From NCBI GenBank assembly GCA_023432985.1, contig JAEZEQ010000062.1, positions 62,001-126,000 of the forward strand: a stretch of 64,000 nucleotides of DNA, given 5' to 3'. Of the stretch, positions 53,818 to 62,830 are shown one piece after another. This DNA comes from Bacteroidota bacterium. Lineage in GTDB: Bacteria > Bacteroidota > Bacteroidia > CAIKAF01. Each line of letters starts with the position of its first letter. The stretch's first letter is position 1. Below the pieces are notes generated by a model. That model was not told the origin of the DNA. It saw only the letters and a list, made by a program, of their open reading frames with translations, and did not search any database. Both the position numbers and the translations under genes were made by a program.

Positions 53818-56193
53818 ATGTTTCGTATATTCCTTCTTTTGGCTTTGTTCTCAGCTACCCTTTCTCACGCACAAAACGGGTATATAAAAGGACAAATTAA
53901 AAATGCGATAACCAATGAGCCCGTACTTTTTGCCAATATAGTGGCCGAAGGTCAATCTAAAGGTAGTACCAGCGATACAGCCGGATTTTTCAGTATAGGT
54001 CCCCTCGAGCCGGGCTTTGTTACCCTCGCGATTTCTGCGCTGGGATATGAAACGTTTCGATACAGAGATATACAAGTCACCAATGCGGGTTCTGCCTATG
54101 TAGACATCAAGCTTGAACCTGCCAATCAGTCGTTGAGCGAGGTTGTTATCAAAGCCAGTCCCTTCAATCAGACTTATGAAAGTCCCATTTCGAATCGCAC
54201 CATTGGTCTGGCCGAAATTGAAAGAAATCCGGGCGGAAACAGGGATATAAGTAATGTATTAAAAAGCTTTCCGGGTGTGGCTTCTACGCCGGCTTTTCGG
54301 AATGATATCATCATACGCGGCGGTTCTCCTTCCGAAAATCGATTCTACCTGGATGGCGTGGAAGTACCCGTAATAAACCACTTTCAAACCCAGGGTGCAT
54401 CGGGGGGACCAACAGGTATTATCAATGTAAACCTGATCCGAAATGTAGACTTTTTATCGGGCGCATTTCCTGCCGCCAGAGGAAATGCACTCAGTTCGGT
54501 TTTGGAATTTAATCAGGTCGATGGCAATAGAGATAAATGGAAATATAGATTCGCACTGGGAAGCAGTGATGCCGCTTTTAAGGCCGATGGTCCGATTGGA
54601 AAAAACAGCAGCTTTATCGGTTCGGCGCGGGTTTCTTATCTGCAATTCTTGTTCAAAGCGCTCAAGCTTCCCTTTTTACCGACCTATTACGACTATCAAT
54701 TTAAATACAAATGGAATATTAATCCCAAAAATGAAATCAGCATCATTTCACTCGGCGCCATTGACCGCATGAAACTTAATCTCTCGGAAAATGAAACCGA
54801 AAAACAACGCTATTTACTCAATACCATTCCGGTTAATAATCAGTGGAATTACACACTGGGATTGGTTTACAAAAGATATGCGAAAAACGGAACTCATAGT
54901 TTTGTATTGAGCAGAAATATGTTCGACAACCGGGTTGTAAAATATAAAGACAACGACGAATCCAATCCCGACAACTTGAATACAGATTATCACAGTCAGG
55001 AAAGCGAAAATAAATTTCGATACGAATATTTATATAGAAAAGGAAGCTGGAAAATCGTGAGCGGTGCAGGTGTTGAATATTCACGATATTATAATCGTTC
55101 CTATATAAAATTTGCCACTCCCGCCGGCCCCGATACGCTTAATGCCATTTCGACCTTACATTTATGGCAAGGCTCTGTATTCACACAGGCGAGTCGCACT
55201 TTCTTTAAAGAAAGATGGGTTCTTTCATTGGGATTGCGTTTCGACAACAACAATTTCAATGCGCATATGGCCAATCCTCTCAATCAATTCTCACCCCGCC
55301 TATCCAGCTCGGTGCGCATAACGGAATGGATGAGCTTTAATGCACATGTGGGTCGCTATTTCCAAAGACCTTCTTATACCCTTATGGGCTATAGAAATAA
55401 TCAGGACGAATTGGCAAATAAATCGCTAAAATATATACGTGCCGACCATTTCATTGCCGGATTCGATTTCACTCCAACTTCTACTACCAAAATCACCTTA
55501 GAAGGTTTTTATAAAGCCTATGCACAATATCCATTCTCTTTACGAGACAGCATATCGCTGGCCAATCAGGGAGCGGGATTTAGCGTCGTGGGTAATGAGC
55601 CCGCCGATAGCAGAGGAAAAGGAAGGGCATATGGATTGGAATTTATGATTCAACAAAAAATATGGAAAGGCTTTTATGGCATTTTATCCTATACCTATGT
55701 AGTGAGCGAATTTCAGGATAAAAACAATGCTTTTATTCCGTCCAACTGGGACAACAGACATTTGTTGACCTTGACTTCGGGTTATAAATTTAAACGCAAT
55801 TGGGAAGTGGGCCTGCGTTGGAGATATGTAGGCGGAGCACCTTTTACGCCTATCGATACCAATTTGTCGCTTCAAACAACCGTTTATGATATTTACCAAA
55901 GAGGTATTAGTGATAATGATAAAATCAATGCCGAACGCGGACGCGCTTTCCACCAACTCGACCTACGCGTAGATAAAAGCTGGTTCTTCAAAAAATGGAG
56001 TTTGAATATTTACGTGGATGTGCAAAATGTGTATAATTTCAAATACAAAGCACAAGATTATTTGACCATTGAAAGGGATGCAAACGGAGCAGCTGTTAAA
56101 GATCCGTCGAATCCTCAAATGTATAAATCAAAATTCATAGAAAACCTTACGGGAACGGTATTGCCTTCTATAGGTGTTATCGTAGATTTCTAA
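53818..56193 (+). CDS. TonB-dependent receptor with carboxypeptidase-like regulatory domain
   Basis: 791 aa. Signal peptide to about residue 20 (SATLSHAQ). The N-terminal carboxypeptidase-D regulatory-like domain (about 22-105) has GYIKGQIKNAITNEPVLFANI and GSTSDTAGFFSIGPLEPG. The plug domain (about 115-230) has NRDISNVLKSFPGVAS and IIIRGGSPSENRFYLDGVEV. The rest is a 22-strand barrel ending with an aromatic/Phe terminus (GTVLPSIGVIVDF). No SusD partner follows. The ligand is unknown (siderophore, vitamin or polymer). An AraC regulator gene lies 173 bases downstream. Confidence 0.93.
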   Translation: MFRIFLLLALFSATLSHAQNGYIKGQIKNAITNEPVLFANIVAEGQSKGSTSDTAGFFSIGPLEPGFVTLAISALGYETFRYRDIQVTNAGSAYVDIKLEPANQSLSEVVIKASPFNQTYESPISNRTIGLAEIERNPGGNRDISNVLKSFPGVASTPAFRNDIIIRGGSPSENRFYLDGVEVPVINHFQTQGASGGPTGIINVNLIRNVDFLSGAFPAARGNALSSVLEFNQVDGNRDKWKYRFALGSSDAAFKADGPIGKNSSFIGSARVSYLQFLFKALKLPFLPTYYDYQFKYKWNINPKNEISIISLGAIDRMKLNLSENETEKQRYLLNTIPVNNQWNYTLGLVYKRYAKNGTHSFVLSRNMFDNRVVKYKDNDESNPDNLNTDYHSQESENKFRYEYLYRKGSWKIVSGAGVEYSRYYNRSYIKFATPAGPDTLNAISTLHLWQGSVFTQASRTFFKERWVLSLGLRFDNNNFNAHMANPLNQFSPRLSSSVRITEWMSFNAHVGRYFQRPSYTLMGYRNNQDELANKSLKYIRADHFIAGFDFTPTSTTKITLEGFYKAYAQYPFSLRDSISLANQGAGFSVVGNEPADSRGKGRAYGLEFMIQQKIWKGFYGILSYTYVVSEFQDKNNAFIPSNWDNRHLLTLTSGYKFKRNWEVGLRWRYVGGAPFTPIDTNLSLQTTVYDIYQRGISDNDKINAERGRAFHQLDLRVDKSWFFKKWSLNIYVDVQNVYNFKYKAQDYLTIERDANGAAVKDPSNPQMYKSKFIENLTGTVLPSIGVIVDF

Positions 56194-56206
56194 AAGCAGT
56201 CACCAT

Positions 56207-56274
56207 AACGGCAGGGCTTGTGTCTCCCCCCCCCCACCCTCACACAACATTCACAAGCCTTTGCCGTTTCTTTT
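56207..56274 (+). terminator. Terminator with a long hairpin and a C10 loop
   Basis: Left arm AACGGCA-G-GGCTTGTG (56207-56222) pairs with CACAAGCC-TT-TGCCGTT (56252-56268), 15 bp with a small bulge. The loop (56223-56251) contains ten consecutive C (56226-56235). T-rich sequence follows (TTTCTTTT, 56267-56274). It terminates the TonB-receptor transcript. Confidence 0.8.
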
Positions 56275-56366
56275 AATCCCGGTATCCGGAAAAAGATAAT
56301 TCGTATTAAAGCGTAATACTAGTATATTTAGCATGCTGTTGAACTGATATAAAACAAGATAAATAC

Positions 56367-57239
56367 ATGCTGATTGGCACTCATTTAAGTATTCCGCAGG
56401 TTGAATTGAAATCCGATTTTGTAATCAAATCTTTACAAGAGGAAGATCAGGGAAAAACTCAAGGAGAAGGTCGACCTCACCGACATAATTTTTTCACGGT
56501 TATTTGGATCCATAAAGGCTCGGGAACTCATCAAATCGACTTTAAGGATTATCCCATTGAGGATAACAGCATACATTTTGTAAGTCCCCAACAAGTGCAT
56601 TGGTTCAAAAGTAATCCCGGAATTAATGGATGGCTTTTCTTGTTTAATGAGCGCTTTATAGAATCATACGGCTTAGGTTCCCGTTTCTTGCAGGCACTGG
56701 GTTTATTCACCGGATATACTCAACCCGAACCTTTATTTTTGCATCAAAACATGTTCGAAAAACTGGATGCATATTGCCGGGCAGCAAAAAATGAAATTAC
56801 AGAACTCAAAGAATTCCACCCCGATGCCGCTGCTGCTTATTTGAAACTATTCCTGCTTGAATGCAGTCGAATTAAAGAAAAAAAGCACGTGGAATCGGAT
56901 TTATATCATTCCGGCAATCGTATATTTCAACAGTTTATGGAGAATCTGGAATTGCATTTTCAAGAAAAACATAAGGTTGCCGACTATGCCGAATTACAAC
57001 ATATTACACCCAATTATCTGAATGAGGTTGTGAAAGAAAGCTCGGGCATCAGTGCCAAGGAACATATACTGAAACGCATTACCTTAGAGGCCATGCGCTT
57101 TGCGACACATAGCGACATTAATACCAAAGAAACGGCTTATATACTCGGCTTTGAAGACCCCTCTCATTTTTCGAAATTTTTCAAGAAAAGATGCGGGGTC
57201 GATTTCACCGGATTCAGAGAAAGTTTACGCTATAAATAG
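56367..57239 (+). CDS. AraC-family transcriptional regulator
   Basis: 290 aa. An N-terminal cupin-like sensor (about 25-120: PHRHNFFTVIWIHKGSGTHQI, HFVSPQQVHWF) is followed by a linker and two C-terminal helix-turn-helix motifs (about 190-290: VADYAELQHITPNYLNEVVK and ETAYILGFEDPSHFSKFFKK). The ligand is unknown. It follows the TonB-receptor gene and could control it, which is inference from position only. Confidence 0.92.
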   Translation: MLIGTHLSIPQVELKSDFVIKSLQEEDQGKTQGEGRPHRHNFFTVIWIHKGSGTHQIDFKDYPIEDNSIHFVSPQQVHWFKSNPGINGWLFLFNERFIESYGLGSRFLQALGLFTGYTQPEPLFLHQNMFEKLDAYCRAAKNEITELKEFHPDAAAAYLKLFLLECSRIKEKKHVESDLYHSGNRIFQQFMENLELHFQEKHKVADYAELQHITPNYLNEVVKESSGISAKEHILKRITLEAMRFATHSDINTKETAYILGFEDPSHFSKFFKKRCGVDFTGFRESLRYK

Positions 57240-57246
57240 GCCGATT

Positions 57247-57987
57247 TTATTTTTTTTCGGAAAAATTCGGCACACGAAAGCCATAGGTTTTCTCAACTTT
57301 TTTGGCTGACATTTCTATCACTTTCATATCCATAAATATGGGCGTTTCCGGTCTGTCACCCGGTTGCGTTTTCACTGAAGCAATGGCGTCTATTACTTCC
57401 AATCCGCTTATAACTTCGCCAAAAATAGTATATTCATCATCCAACCAGGGCGTACCTCCCAACTCTTTATATATCTTTTTTTCCGCGTCTGTATAATCAA
57501 AATTCGGATCTATACTTTTTCTGCGTTGTACCGCCATTTTCAATGCATCATCGTTGAGAATCTGACCTTGTACTATGTAGAATTGCGAACCACTGCTGGC
57601 TTTGGTCGGGTTCACATTATCGCCCATACGCGCCGCAGCCACTACACCTTTTTTATGAATCAAACCATCTACAATTTCGGCATCAAGTGTATAACCCGGA
57701 CCTCCTTGTCCGGCCATATTCCATTTGGACGAATCCTTGCTGTAAGGATCTCCGCCTTGAATCATAAATTTATTAATAACCCTGTGAAAGAAAGTCCCGT
57801 TATAAAATTCTTCCTTTACTAATTTCAGAAAATTCGCTTTATGTTTCGGAGTTATATCATAAAGATATAAGACCATATTGCCTTTGGTTGTACTTATTTC
57901 GACCAGTTGCACTTTCTTTTTCTTAGCCTCTGCTTGTGTTATACCCATCATAGTCAACACGCATATAGTCAACATTACATTTTTCAT
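57247..57987 (-). CDS. Secreted cyclophilin-type peptidyl-prolyl isomerase
   Basis: 246 aa from the ATG at 57987. An earlier start 15 codons upstream would put a non-cleavable stretch before the signal peptide, so it is rejected. The signal peptide ends near ITQAEA. The cyclophilin domain (about 30-225) has FLKLVKEEFYNGTFFHRVIN, FMIQGGDPYSKDSS, and, further on, GSQFYIVQG and LDDEYTIFGEVISGLEVIDA. An insertion around FDYTDAEKKIYKELGG is common to Bacteroidota members. It assists folding in the periplasm or outer membrane. It faces AraC tail-to-tail. Confidence 0.94.
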   Translation of the reverse strand: MKNVMLTICVLTMMGITQAEAKKKKVQLVEISTTKGNMVLYLYDITPKHKANFLKLVKEEFYNGTFFHRVINKFMIQGGDPYSKDSSKWNMAGQGGPGYTLDAEIVDGLIHKKGVVAAARMGDNVNPTKASSGSQFYIVQGQILNDDALKMAVQRRKSIDPNFDYTDAEKKIYKELGGTPWLDDEYTIFGEVISGLEVIDAIASVKTQPGDRPETPIFMDMKVIEMSAKKVEKTYGFRVPNFSEKK

Positions 57988-58220
57988 AGCAATCTTTTTA
58001 CGAATGTACATATTTTGACATATATGCGACATTTCATCAATGAATTTGCCTATGCCTAACTGCTGCTGCTTATGATAATCTTTCGGAAGCCTTATTCCGA
58101 TTCAGCTTAAATTATACCGAAAAAAAAAAATGAAAATGAATTGAGATATTCTATGGTATTTCTTATTAAAATCGTTTAATTCGTATCTGTATTTACCCAC
58201 AACAGAACATCCAAAATAAA

Positions 58221-59657
58221 ATGTCAGACAAAACGCAACAAGGAAAATTAACCGGAACATTTGGGGTCAGAATGGCCATAATCATCGTTATGAGTTCGAT
58301 CATTGGTTCGGGTGTTTTCAAAAAAGTTGCTCCTATGTCGGAATTATTGCATATGCCATGGCTGGTAATTTTGGCTTGGGTTCTGGCGGGATTAATCGTT
58401 TTGTTCGGCGTTTTTTGTATAGCTGAATTAAGCAGCATGTTTCCCGATTCGGGCGGCCCTTTTATATGGCTCGAAAAAATATACGGCAAACTGGTATCCT
58501 TCCTCTATGGCTGGGCCAGTTTCACGGTAATTCAAACCGCTGCCATATCTTCGGTTGCCTTTGTTTTTGCCGGTGCATTAAATACATTTATAGACCTGCC
58601 CAGGCTTCCGGAATCTTATGAATCCATGCGCATTTTGGGCATTCCATTTTTGGATAATATAGGAGCGAAATTAATCTCTTGCGCATTAATAGTCGGGCTC
58701 ACTTTCATCAATATCAAAGACACCAAAAAGGGAGGAAATTTAAGTCTGCTTTTTACCTTACTTATTGTAATCTGTATTTTTGCCGTAATCATAGGCGCCT
58801 TCGCCAGTCCCGTCGGTAGCATGGAAACCTTTCATACGGTTTCTTCGGCCTATCCGGAAGAAAAAATAGGCATTTTGGCCTTTATCAGCGCTATGGTTTT
58901 AGCTATGCGTGCTGCGTTTTGGGGATATGAAGGATGGATTGCACTGGGTTTTATCGGAGAAGAAATCAAAGATTCGGATAAAAATTTGCCCAAAGCATTG
59001 GTTATAGGCATTACTCTCGTGATATTGATTTATCTGCTCATCAATACGGCTTACCTCTACGTAATGCCCATCGATGAAATGATGGCTGCCATAAATCTGG
59101 ATCAAAATAATATTGCGGCGGTACTTGTAATAGACAAAATTTTGGGAAGCGGCGGTGCCTATGTCATCAGTGGAATGATATTGATTTCTACTTTCGGATG
59201 TACGAATGCCACCATTTTATTATCGGCAAGAATTTATTATGCCATGGCTAGAAAAGGCCTTTTTTTCAAAAATGCAGCACTGACACATTCCAAAAACAAT
59301 ACACCCAAAAATGCGCTTATTTATCAAGGTGTTTGGGCCTGTTTATTGGTCTTTTCCGGATCTTTTGATTTGCTGACGGATTTGGTGATTATTGCCGGCT
59401 TTACATTTTACGGACTTATTGTATTTGGGGTGATATGGTTGCGTATAAAAATGAAAGATACACCCCGCAAATTCAAAACACCGCTTTATCCCCTTGTTCC
59501 TGCAATATTCGTACTCTTCTGTATCATATTGATCCTCGTTTCTTTTATAGAAAATCCAACCAAATCGCTAATAGGAATGGGATTAATATTCTCGGGATTG
59601 CCCTTTTATTATTATTGGAATAAAAAGAACCATAGCCAAAAGGTCGAAAAGGTTTAG
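58221..59657 (+). CDS. APC-superfamily amino-acid permease
   Basis: 478 aa with 12 predicted membrane segments. The start IIVMSSIIGSGVFKKVAPM has the GSG(V/I)F ligand-binding loop in helix 1 of the APC fold. SSMFPDSGGPFIWLEKIYG and WGYEGWIALGFIGEEIKDSDKNLPKAL are also typical (LAT/SteT-like exchangers). The substrate is unknown. The 3' end overlaps the racemase gene by 4 bases in convergent orientation (59654-59657). Confidence 0.9.
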   Translation: MSDKTQQGKLTGTFGVRMAIIIVMSSIIGSGVFKKVAPMSELLHMPWLVILAWVLAGLIVLFGVFCIAELSSMFPDSGGPFIWLEKIYGKLVSFLYGWASFTVIQTAAISSVAFVFAGALNTFIDLPRLPESYESMRILGIPFLDNIGAKLISCALIVGLTFINIKDTKKGGNLSLLFTLLIVICIFAVIIGAFASPVGSMETFHTVSSAYPEEKIGILAFISAMVLAMRAAFWGYEGWIALGFIGEEIKDSDKNLPKALVIGITLVILIYLLINTAYLYVMPIDEMMAAINLDQNNIAAVLVIDKILGSGGAYVISGMILISTFGCTNATILLSARIYYAMARKGLFFKNAALTHSKNNTPKNALIYQGVWACLLVFSGSFDLLTDLVIIAGFTFYGLIVFGVIWLRIKMKDTPRKFKTPLYPLVPAIFVLFCIILILVSFIENPTKSLIGMGLIFSGLPFYYYWNKKNHSQKVEKV

Positions 59658-60724
59658 TCTTCGGCAACCAATTTGTCGACATATTCGCAGCTCATCAAGC
59701 GTAGGATTCCCATATAATCCATTTTGAATTCGATCAGGCTTCCTACCTTATATTTTTCATACTCTTCGCCTAAATCAACCACCATCATATCCGAACTGGA
59801 ACCTACTATTTTTATATGTTCCGAGCTGGGCCTAACATGATTCTCGTCCACATCCAACAGCCCCATGTCAATAATGGCCCGATACGAACTAAGCTCCTCC
59901 GTTTCTATTTGTACCATTTCGCCATTGGCATTTTTGGTCAAATTCCCATCGGGAATATTGGGTTTCTCTCTTAATTCTATAATCTCGGCATACAACAAAA
60001 ACACATCCTGTTCCAAATTCTCATTGGGCCCGTCATGATATACATCTGTGCCCAAAAAGATGGACTCTCCCACTCTGAAATGGTTGATACCTGTCGGCAA
60101 TAATCCTTGTTCCAGCAAGGGAATGGTAACCGATGTGCCACCCGAAATAAATGGGATATTGCGGTCGAATTTAGCCTCGATCAACTGCTTATATAAACAA
60201 AGCTGAATCAGTTTATCCTGATTGGGCAATACCCCATTCATGCAAGATAAATTGGTCCCAATTCCCGTAATTTCTATATTGGGCAATTCGAATACGCGGG
60301 CATAAAAATCGATAAAATCTTCACGCATAACCCCTTCTCTAAGTTCGCCCAATTCAATCATTATAATCACCTTATGTTTCTTATTTTGGCGCACGGCTTC
60401 TTCAGACAATTGCTTAATCGTTTCATATTCGGTATTGAAACTGGCATCTGCATAGCGAATGACTTTACTGATATAACGTTTGGCCGGAGGTTTAATGAAG
60501 ACAGTCTGTACCTCAGGAGTCAGCCTTTTTATACGTTTTAAATTCGTAATACGGCTATCGCACACCTCCTCTATTCCTAAATCAATAATCTCCTTTAAAT
60601 ACACTTCAGATCCACATAATACTTTGGTTACTATAGACCATTCTATCTGATTTTCTTCGAATAATTGCTGCAAGTAGCGGTAATTATGTTGTAATTTTCT
60701 TCTGTTTAATACGATATGTGCCAT
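59654..60724 (-). CDS. Ornithine/alanine racemase-like PLP enzyme
   Basis: 356 aa, fold-type III. The PLP Lys is Lys34 in IVTKVLCG. EVCDSRITNLKRIKRL, IMIELGELREGVM, GIGTNLSCMNGVLPNQ, PFISGGTSVTIPLL and HFRVGESIFLGTDVY are characteristic of the ornithine racemase (Orr) group, which lacks the large C-terminal domain of alanine racemase Alr. The exact amino acid is unproven. A GNAT gene lies 3 bases upstream on the same strand. Confidence 0.85.
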   Translation of the reverse strand: MAHIVLNRRKLQHNYRYLQQLFEENQIEWSIVTKVLCGSEVYLKEIIDLGIEEVCDSRITNLKRIKRLTPEVQTVFIKPPAKRYISKVIRYADASFNTEYETIKQLSEEAVRQNKKHKVIIMIELGELREGVMREDFIDFYARVFELPNIEITGIGTNLSCMNGVLPNQDKLIQLCLYKQLIEAKFDRNIPFISGGTSVTIPLLEQGLLPTGINHFRVGESIFLGTDVYHDGPNENLEQDVFLLYAEIIELREKPNIPDGNLTKNANGEMVQIETEELSSYRAIIDMGLLDVDENHVRPSSEHIKIVGSSSDMMVVDLGEEYEKYKVGSLIEFKMDYMGILRLMSCEYVDKLVAED

Positions 60725-60727
60725 GTT

Positions 60728-61168
60728 CTATTTGCTCAATCTCATTTCGAGATATTTATTCGTAAATCCCAATTTTTCATAAAGCTTTTTGGCCGGATTA
60801 TCCGGTTCTACATGCAAGGCAATATTGCCATCAACGCGATCTATAGCCATTTTCATTAAAGTCTGACCTATGCCTTGTCCTCTATATTCCTGATGCGTGG
60901 CTATATAAACCAGAATATTTTCGGGAATATAACCTTCCATTCCGGTACGGTTAATCACCACTGCCCCCGTAATATGATTGCCGTCGAATGCAACCAAAAT
61001 ATAACCGCCCGGGGAATTCTTTCGCCCCAAGGCATAATCCATAGCTTTTTGAATATCTGCACGGGCATCGCCGTAAGCATCCAAATGATGAAATAAAAAA
61101 TCGAGCACAGCACTTTCCATACTGCTTTCTATCTCCGACTCTCTGTTGTAAATTGTATAACTTATCAT
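60728..61168 (-). CDS. GNAT-family N-acetyltransferase
   Basis: 146 aa from the ATG at 61168. Another ATG three codons earlier (61177) is possible. The acetyl-CoA loop is ATHQEYRGQGIGQTLMKMAI (the Q/RxxGxG/A motif), and ALHVEPDNPAKKLYEKLGF is the family's C-terminal motif. The N-terminal half is less conserved and decides the substrate, perhaps an amino acid or polyamine because of the racemase next to it. It begins 17 bases from a perfect 12-bp palindrome (61186-61197). Confidence 0.88.
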   Translation of the reverse strand: MISYTIYNRESEIESSMESAVLDFLFHHLDAYGDARADIQKAMDYALGRKNSPGGYILVAFDGNHITGAVVINRTGMEGYIPENILVYIATHQEYRGQGIGQTLMKMAIDRVDGNIALHVEPDNPAKKLYEKLGFTNKYLEMRLSK

Positions 61169-61185
61169 AATTAACATAGCAAGCC

Positions 61186-61197
61186 CGATTTAAATCG
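61186..61197. promoter_or_regulatory. 12-bp palindrome upstream of the GNAT-racemase genes
   Basis: CGATTTAAATCG is a perfect palindrome centred about 23 bases before the GNAT start. It could be an operator. I see no second copy near the permease gene. The rest of the 299-base gap (61198-61467) is AT-rich and holds only the promoter box of the methyltransferase gene. Confidence 0.35.
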
Positions 61198-61433
61198 AAC
61201 TCATTTTTCATAAATAATATGCATGCAAAAAAGGAGCAATAATTGTGCAAGAACACCAACCCCTCAAAATCACATCGTGTTGTATATACGCATGTAAAGA
61301 ACAGGACAAAAGTACGAATTTTATTTTTTAGAGCTTTTTAAAGACATAACAAACTCATTACAAACAATTTAAAAAAACTTATTTCAAAGTGAAATAATTT
61401 CGGATATTTTTATCGTAAATTAATTTCAATCTG

Positions 61434-61441
61434 TATCTTTG
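61434..61441 (+). promoter_or_regulatory. -7 box (TATCTTTG) of the methyltransferase gene
   Basis: Exact TAnnTTTG match, 26 bases before the ATG at 61468. A GTG at 61441 would be inside this box, so that longer start is excluded. Confidence 0.6.
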
Positions 61442-61467
61442 TGCCGAAATATAAAAACACACACTAT

Positions 61468-62277
61468 ATGATAGCCGAAAATAATACTACAATAGAAAAC
61501 CAAAGTTCGCTCGATGAGAAAGATTTTTCCAAAGCGCAAGGACATTGGATTTTGGCACAAATGGGCAAAAAAATACTTCGTCCCGGGGGAAAAAGAATGA
61601 CCAATGCATTACTTGATATGCTGCAAATTGGTCCGGCGCATAAAGTGGTCGAATTTGCACCTGGCTTGGGTTATACGGCGCGTCGTATCCTAAAACAAGA
61701 ACCGAGATATTACTATGGAATAGAAAAAGATCCGGCAGCTGTAGATTTATTGAGAAGCAAAATAAAGGGGACTAATATTCAGTTCAAGGAAGCCAATGCT
61801 GCGCAAAGCGAATTAGAAAGCGGAAGTATAGACAAAGTATATGCCGAGGCCATGTTGACCATGCAGGCAGATCATAGAAAGTCGGAAATCATAGCCGAGG
61901 CCTTTCGCATTTTGAAACCGGGCGGACAATATGCGATTCAGGAAATGGGCTTGGATTGTGACGAAAAGCTGAAAGCAGAAATCCAGCGTGATTTAGCTAA
62001 AGAAATTAAAGTAAATGCACGTCCATTGACCCGGGAAGAATGGATTCACTTATTGCAGGAGCAAGGTTTTCGCGTAAAAGAGATTACTAAATCTCCCATG
62101 CATTTATTGGAACCTGCTCGCATGATTGACGATGAGGGGTTGTTTGGAGCACTTTCTATAGTATGGCGTATTGTAAATAATCCGGCTGCCAAAAAACGTA
62201 TACTGGGCATGCGCAGGGTTTTCCGCAATTATCAAAAAAACATTTATGCGATCGGACTTGTAGCAGAAAAACCATAA
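61468..62277 (+). CDS. SAM-dependent class I methyltransferase, unknown substrate
   Basis: 269 aa from the ATG at 61468. Motif I is VVEFAPGLGYTARRIL, then YYGIEKDPAAVDLL (motif II), KVYAEAMLTMQADHRKSEII, and LKPGGQYAIQEMGL. The C-terminal part (SIVWRIVNNPAAKKRILGM) is family-specific. It resembles Methyltransf_11-type small-molecule enzymes. The substrate is not evident. It starts a plus-strand series with the lipoprotein and azurin genes. Confidence 0.85.
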   Translation: MIAENNTTIENQSSLDEKDFSKAQGHWILAQMGKKILRPGGKRMTNALLDMLQIGPAHKVVEFAPGLGYTARRILKQEPRYYYGIEKDPAAVDLLRSKIKGTNIQFKEANAAQSELESGSIDKVYAEAMLTMQADHRKSEIIAEAFRILKPGGQYAIQEMGLDCDEKLKAEIQRDLAKEIKVNARPLTREEWIHLLQEQGFRVKEITKSPMHLLEPARMIDDEGLFGALSIVWRIVNNPAAKKRILGMRRVFRNYQKNIYAIGLVAEKP

Positions 62278-62330
62278 AACGACTTAGAAATGTGGTTTAA
62301 ATTCACTAATATTATCAAAAAAATAAAAAT

Positions 62331-62813
62331 ATGAAATCAAGATTTGCAATTTATTTACTCCCGGTCATGTTTGCATGGTCATGCGCTGAGCAATCCGGAA
62401 ATAAGCAGACAGAAGGGGCTCTCTCCGAAACAGTGCAGACTGAAACGCATAACGACGCGCATCAACATGACACAGATGCACAACCTCAATTGGAATTAAT
62501 CGATGGAAAAAAAATTGCCATAAATGCCGAAATGAAACCACATTTAGATAATTCCAGAAATATCCTAAAGGCATATCTTGAGTCGGGCGGACAGGATTAT
62601 AAAAAATTGGCCGAGGATATGGAAAGCAGCAATAGCAAGTTGATTAAAAGTTGCACCATGCAAGGTGCAGATCATGAAATGCTGCATGTATGGTTGCATC
62701 CGCATTTGGAATTAGTGGCAAATTTAAAATCGGAAAATTCGCCCGAGAAAGCAAAAGAATTAATCCGCGAAATCGAAGACTCTTACAAAGAGTTTGACCT
62801 GTTTTTTGAATAA
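62331..62813 (+). CDS. His-rich lipoprotein, unknown function
   Basis: 160 aa. The lipobox is FAWSC-AEQS (Cys at about residue 18). The mature N-terminus holds a His cluster (THNDAHQHDTDA), and the helical C-terminal half has ADHEMLHVWLHPHLELVANL, rich in His and Met. These could bind metal. The azurin gene begins 17 bases downstream, which suggests a copper-related role, but this is inference from position and composition. I do not recognise a named family. Confidence 0.75.
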   Translation: MKSRFAIYLLPVMFAWSCAEQSGNKQTEGALSETVQTETHNDAHQHDTDAQPQLELIDGKKIAINAEMKPHLDNSRNILKAYLESGGQDYKKLAEDMESSNSKLIKSCTMQGADHEMLHVWLHPHLELVANLKSENSPEKAKELIREIEDSYKEFDLFFE

Positions 62814-62830
62814 TTAAAAATCAAATAAAA

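Noticed and set aside
61441..61467. GTG start for the methyltransferase
   Set aside because: The GTG is the last base of an exact -7 promoter box, so it cannot be in the transcript. The ATG at 61468 is used.
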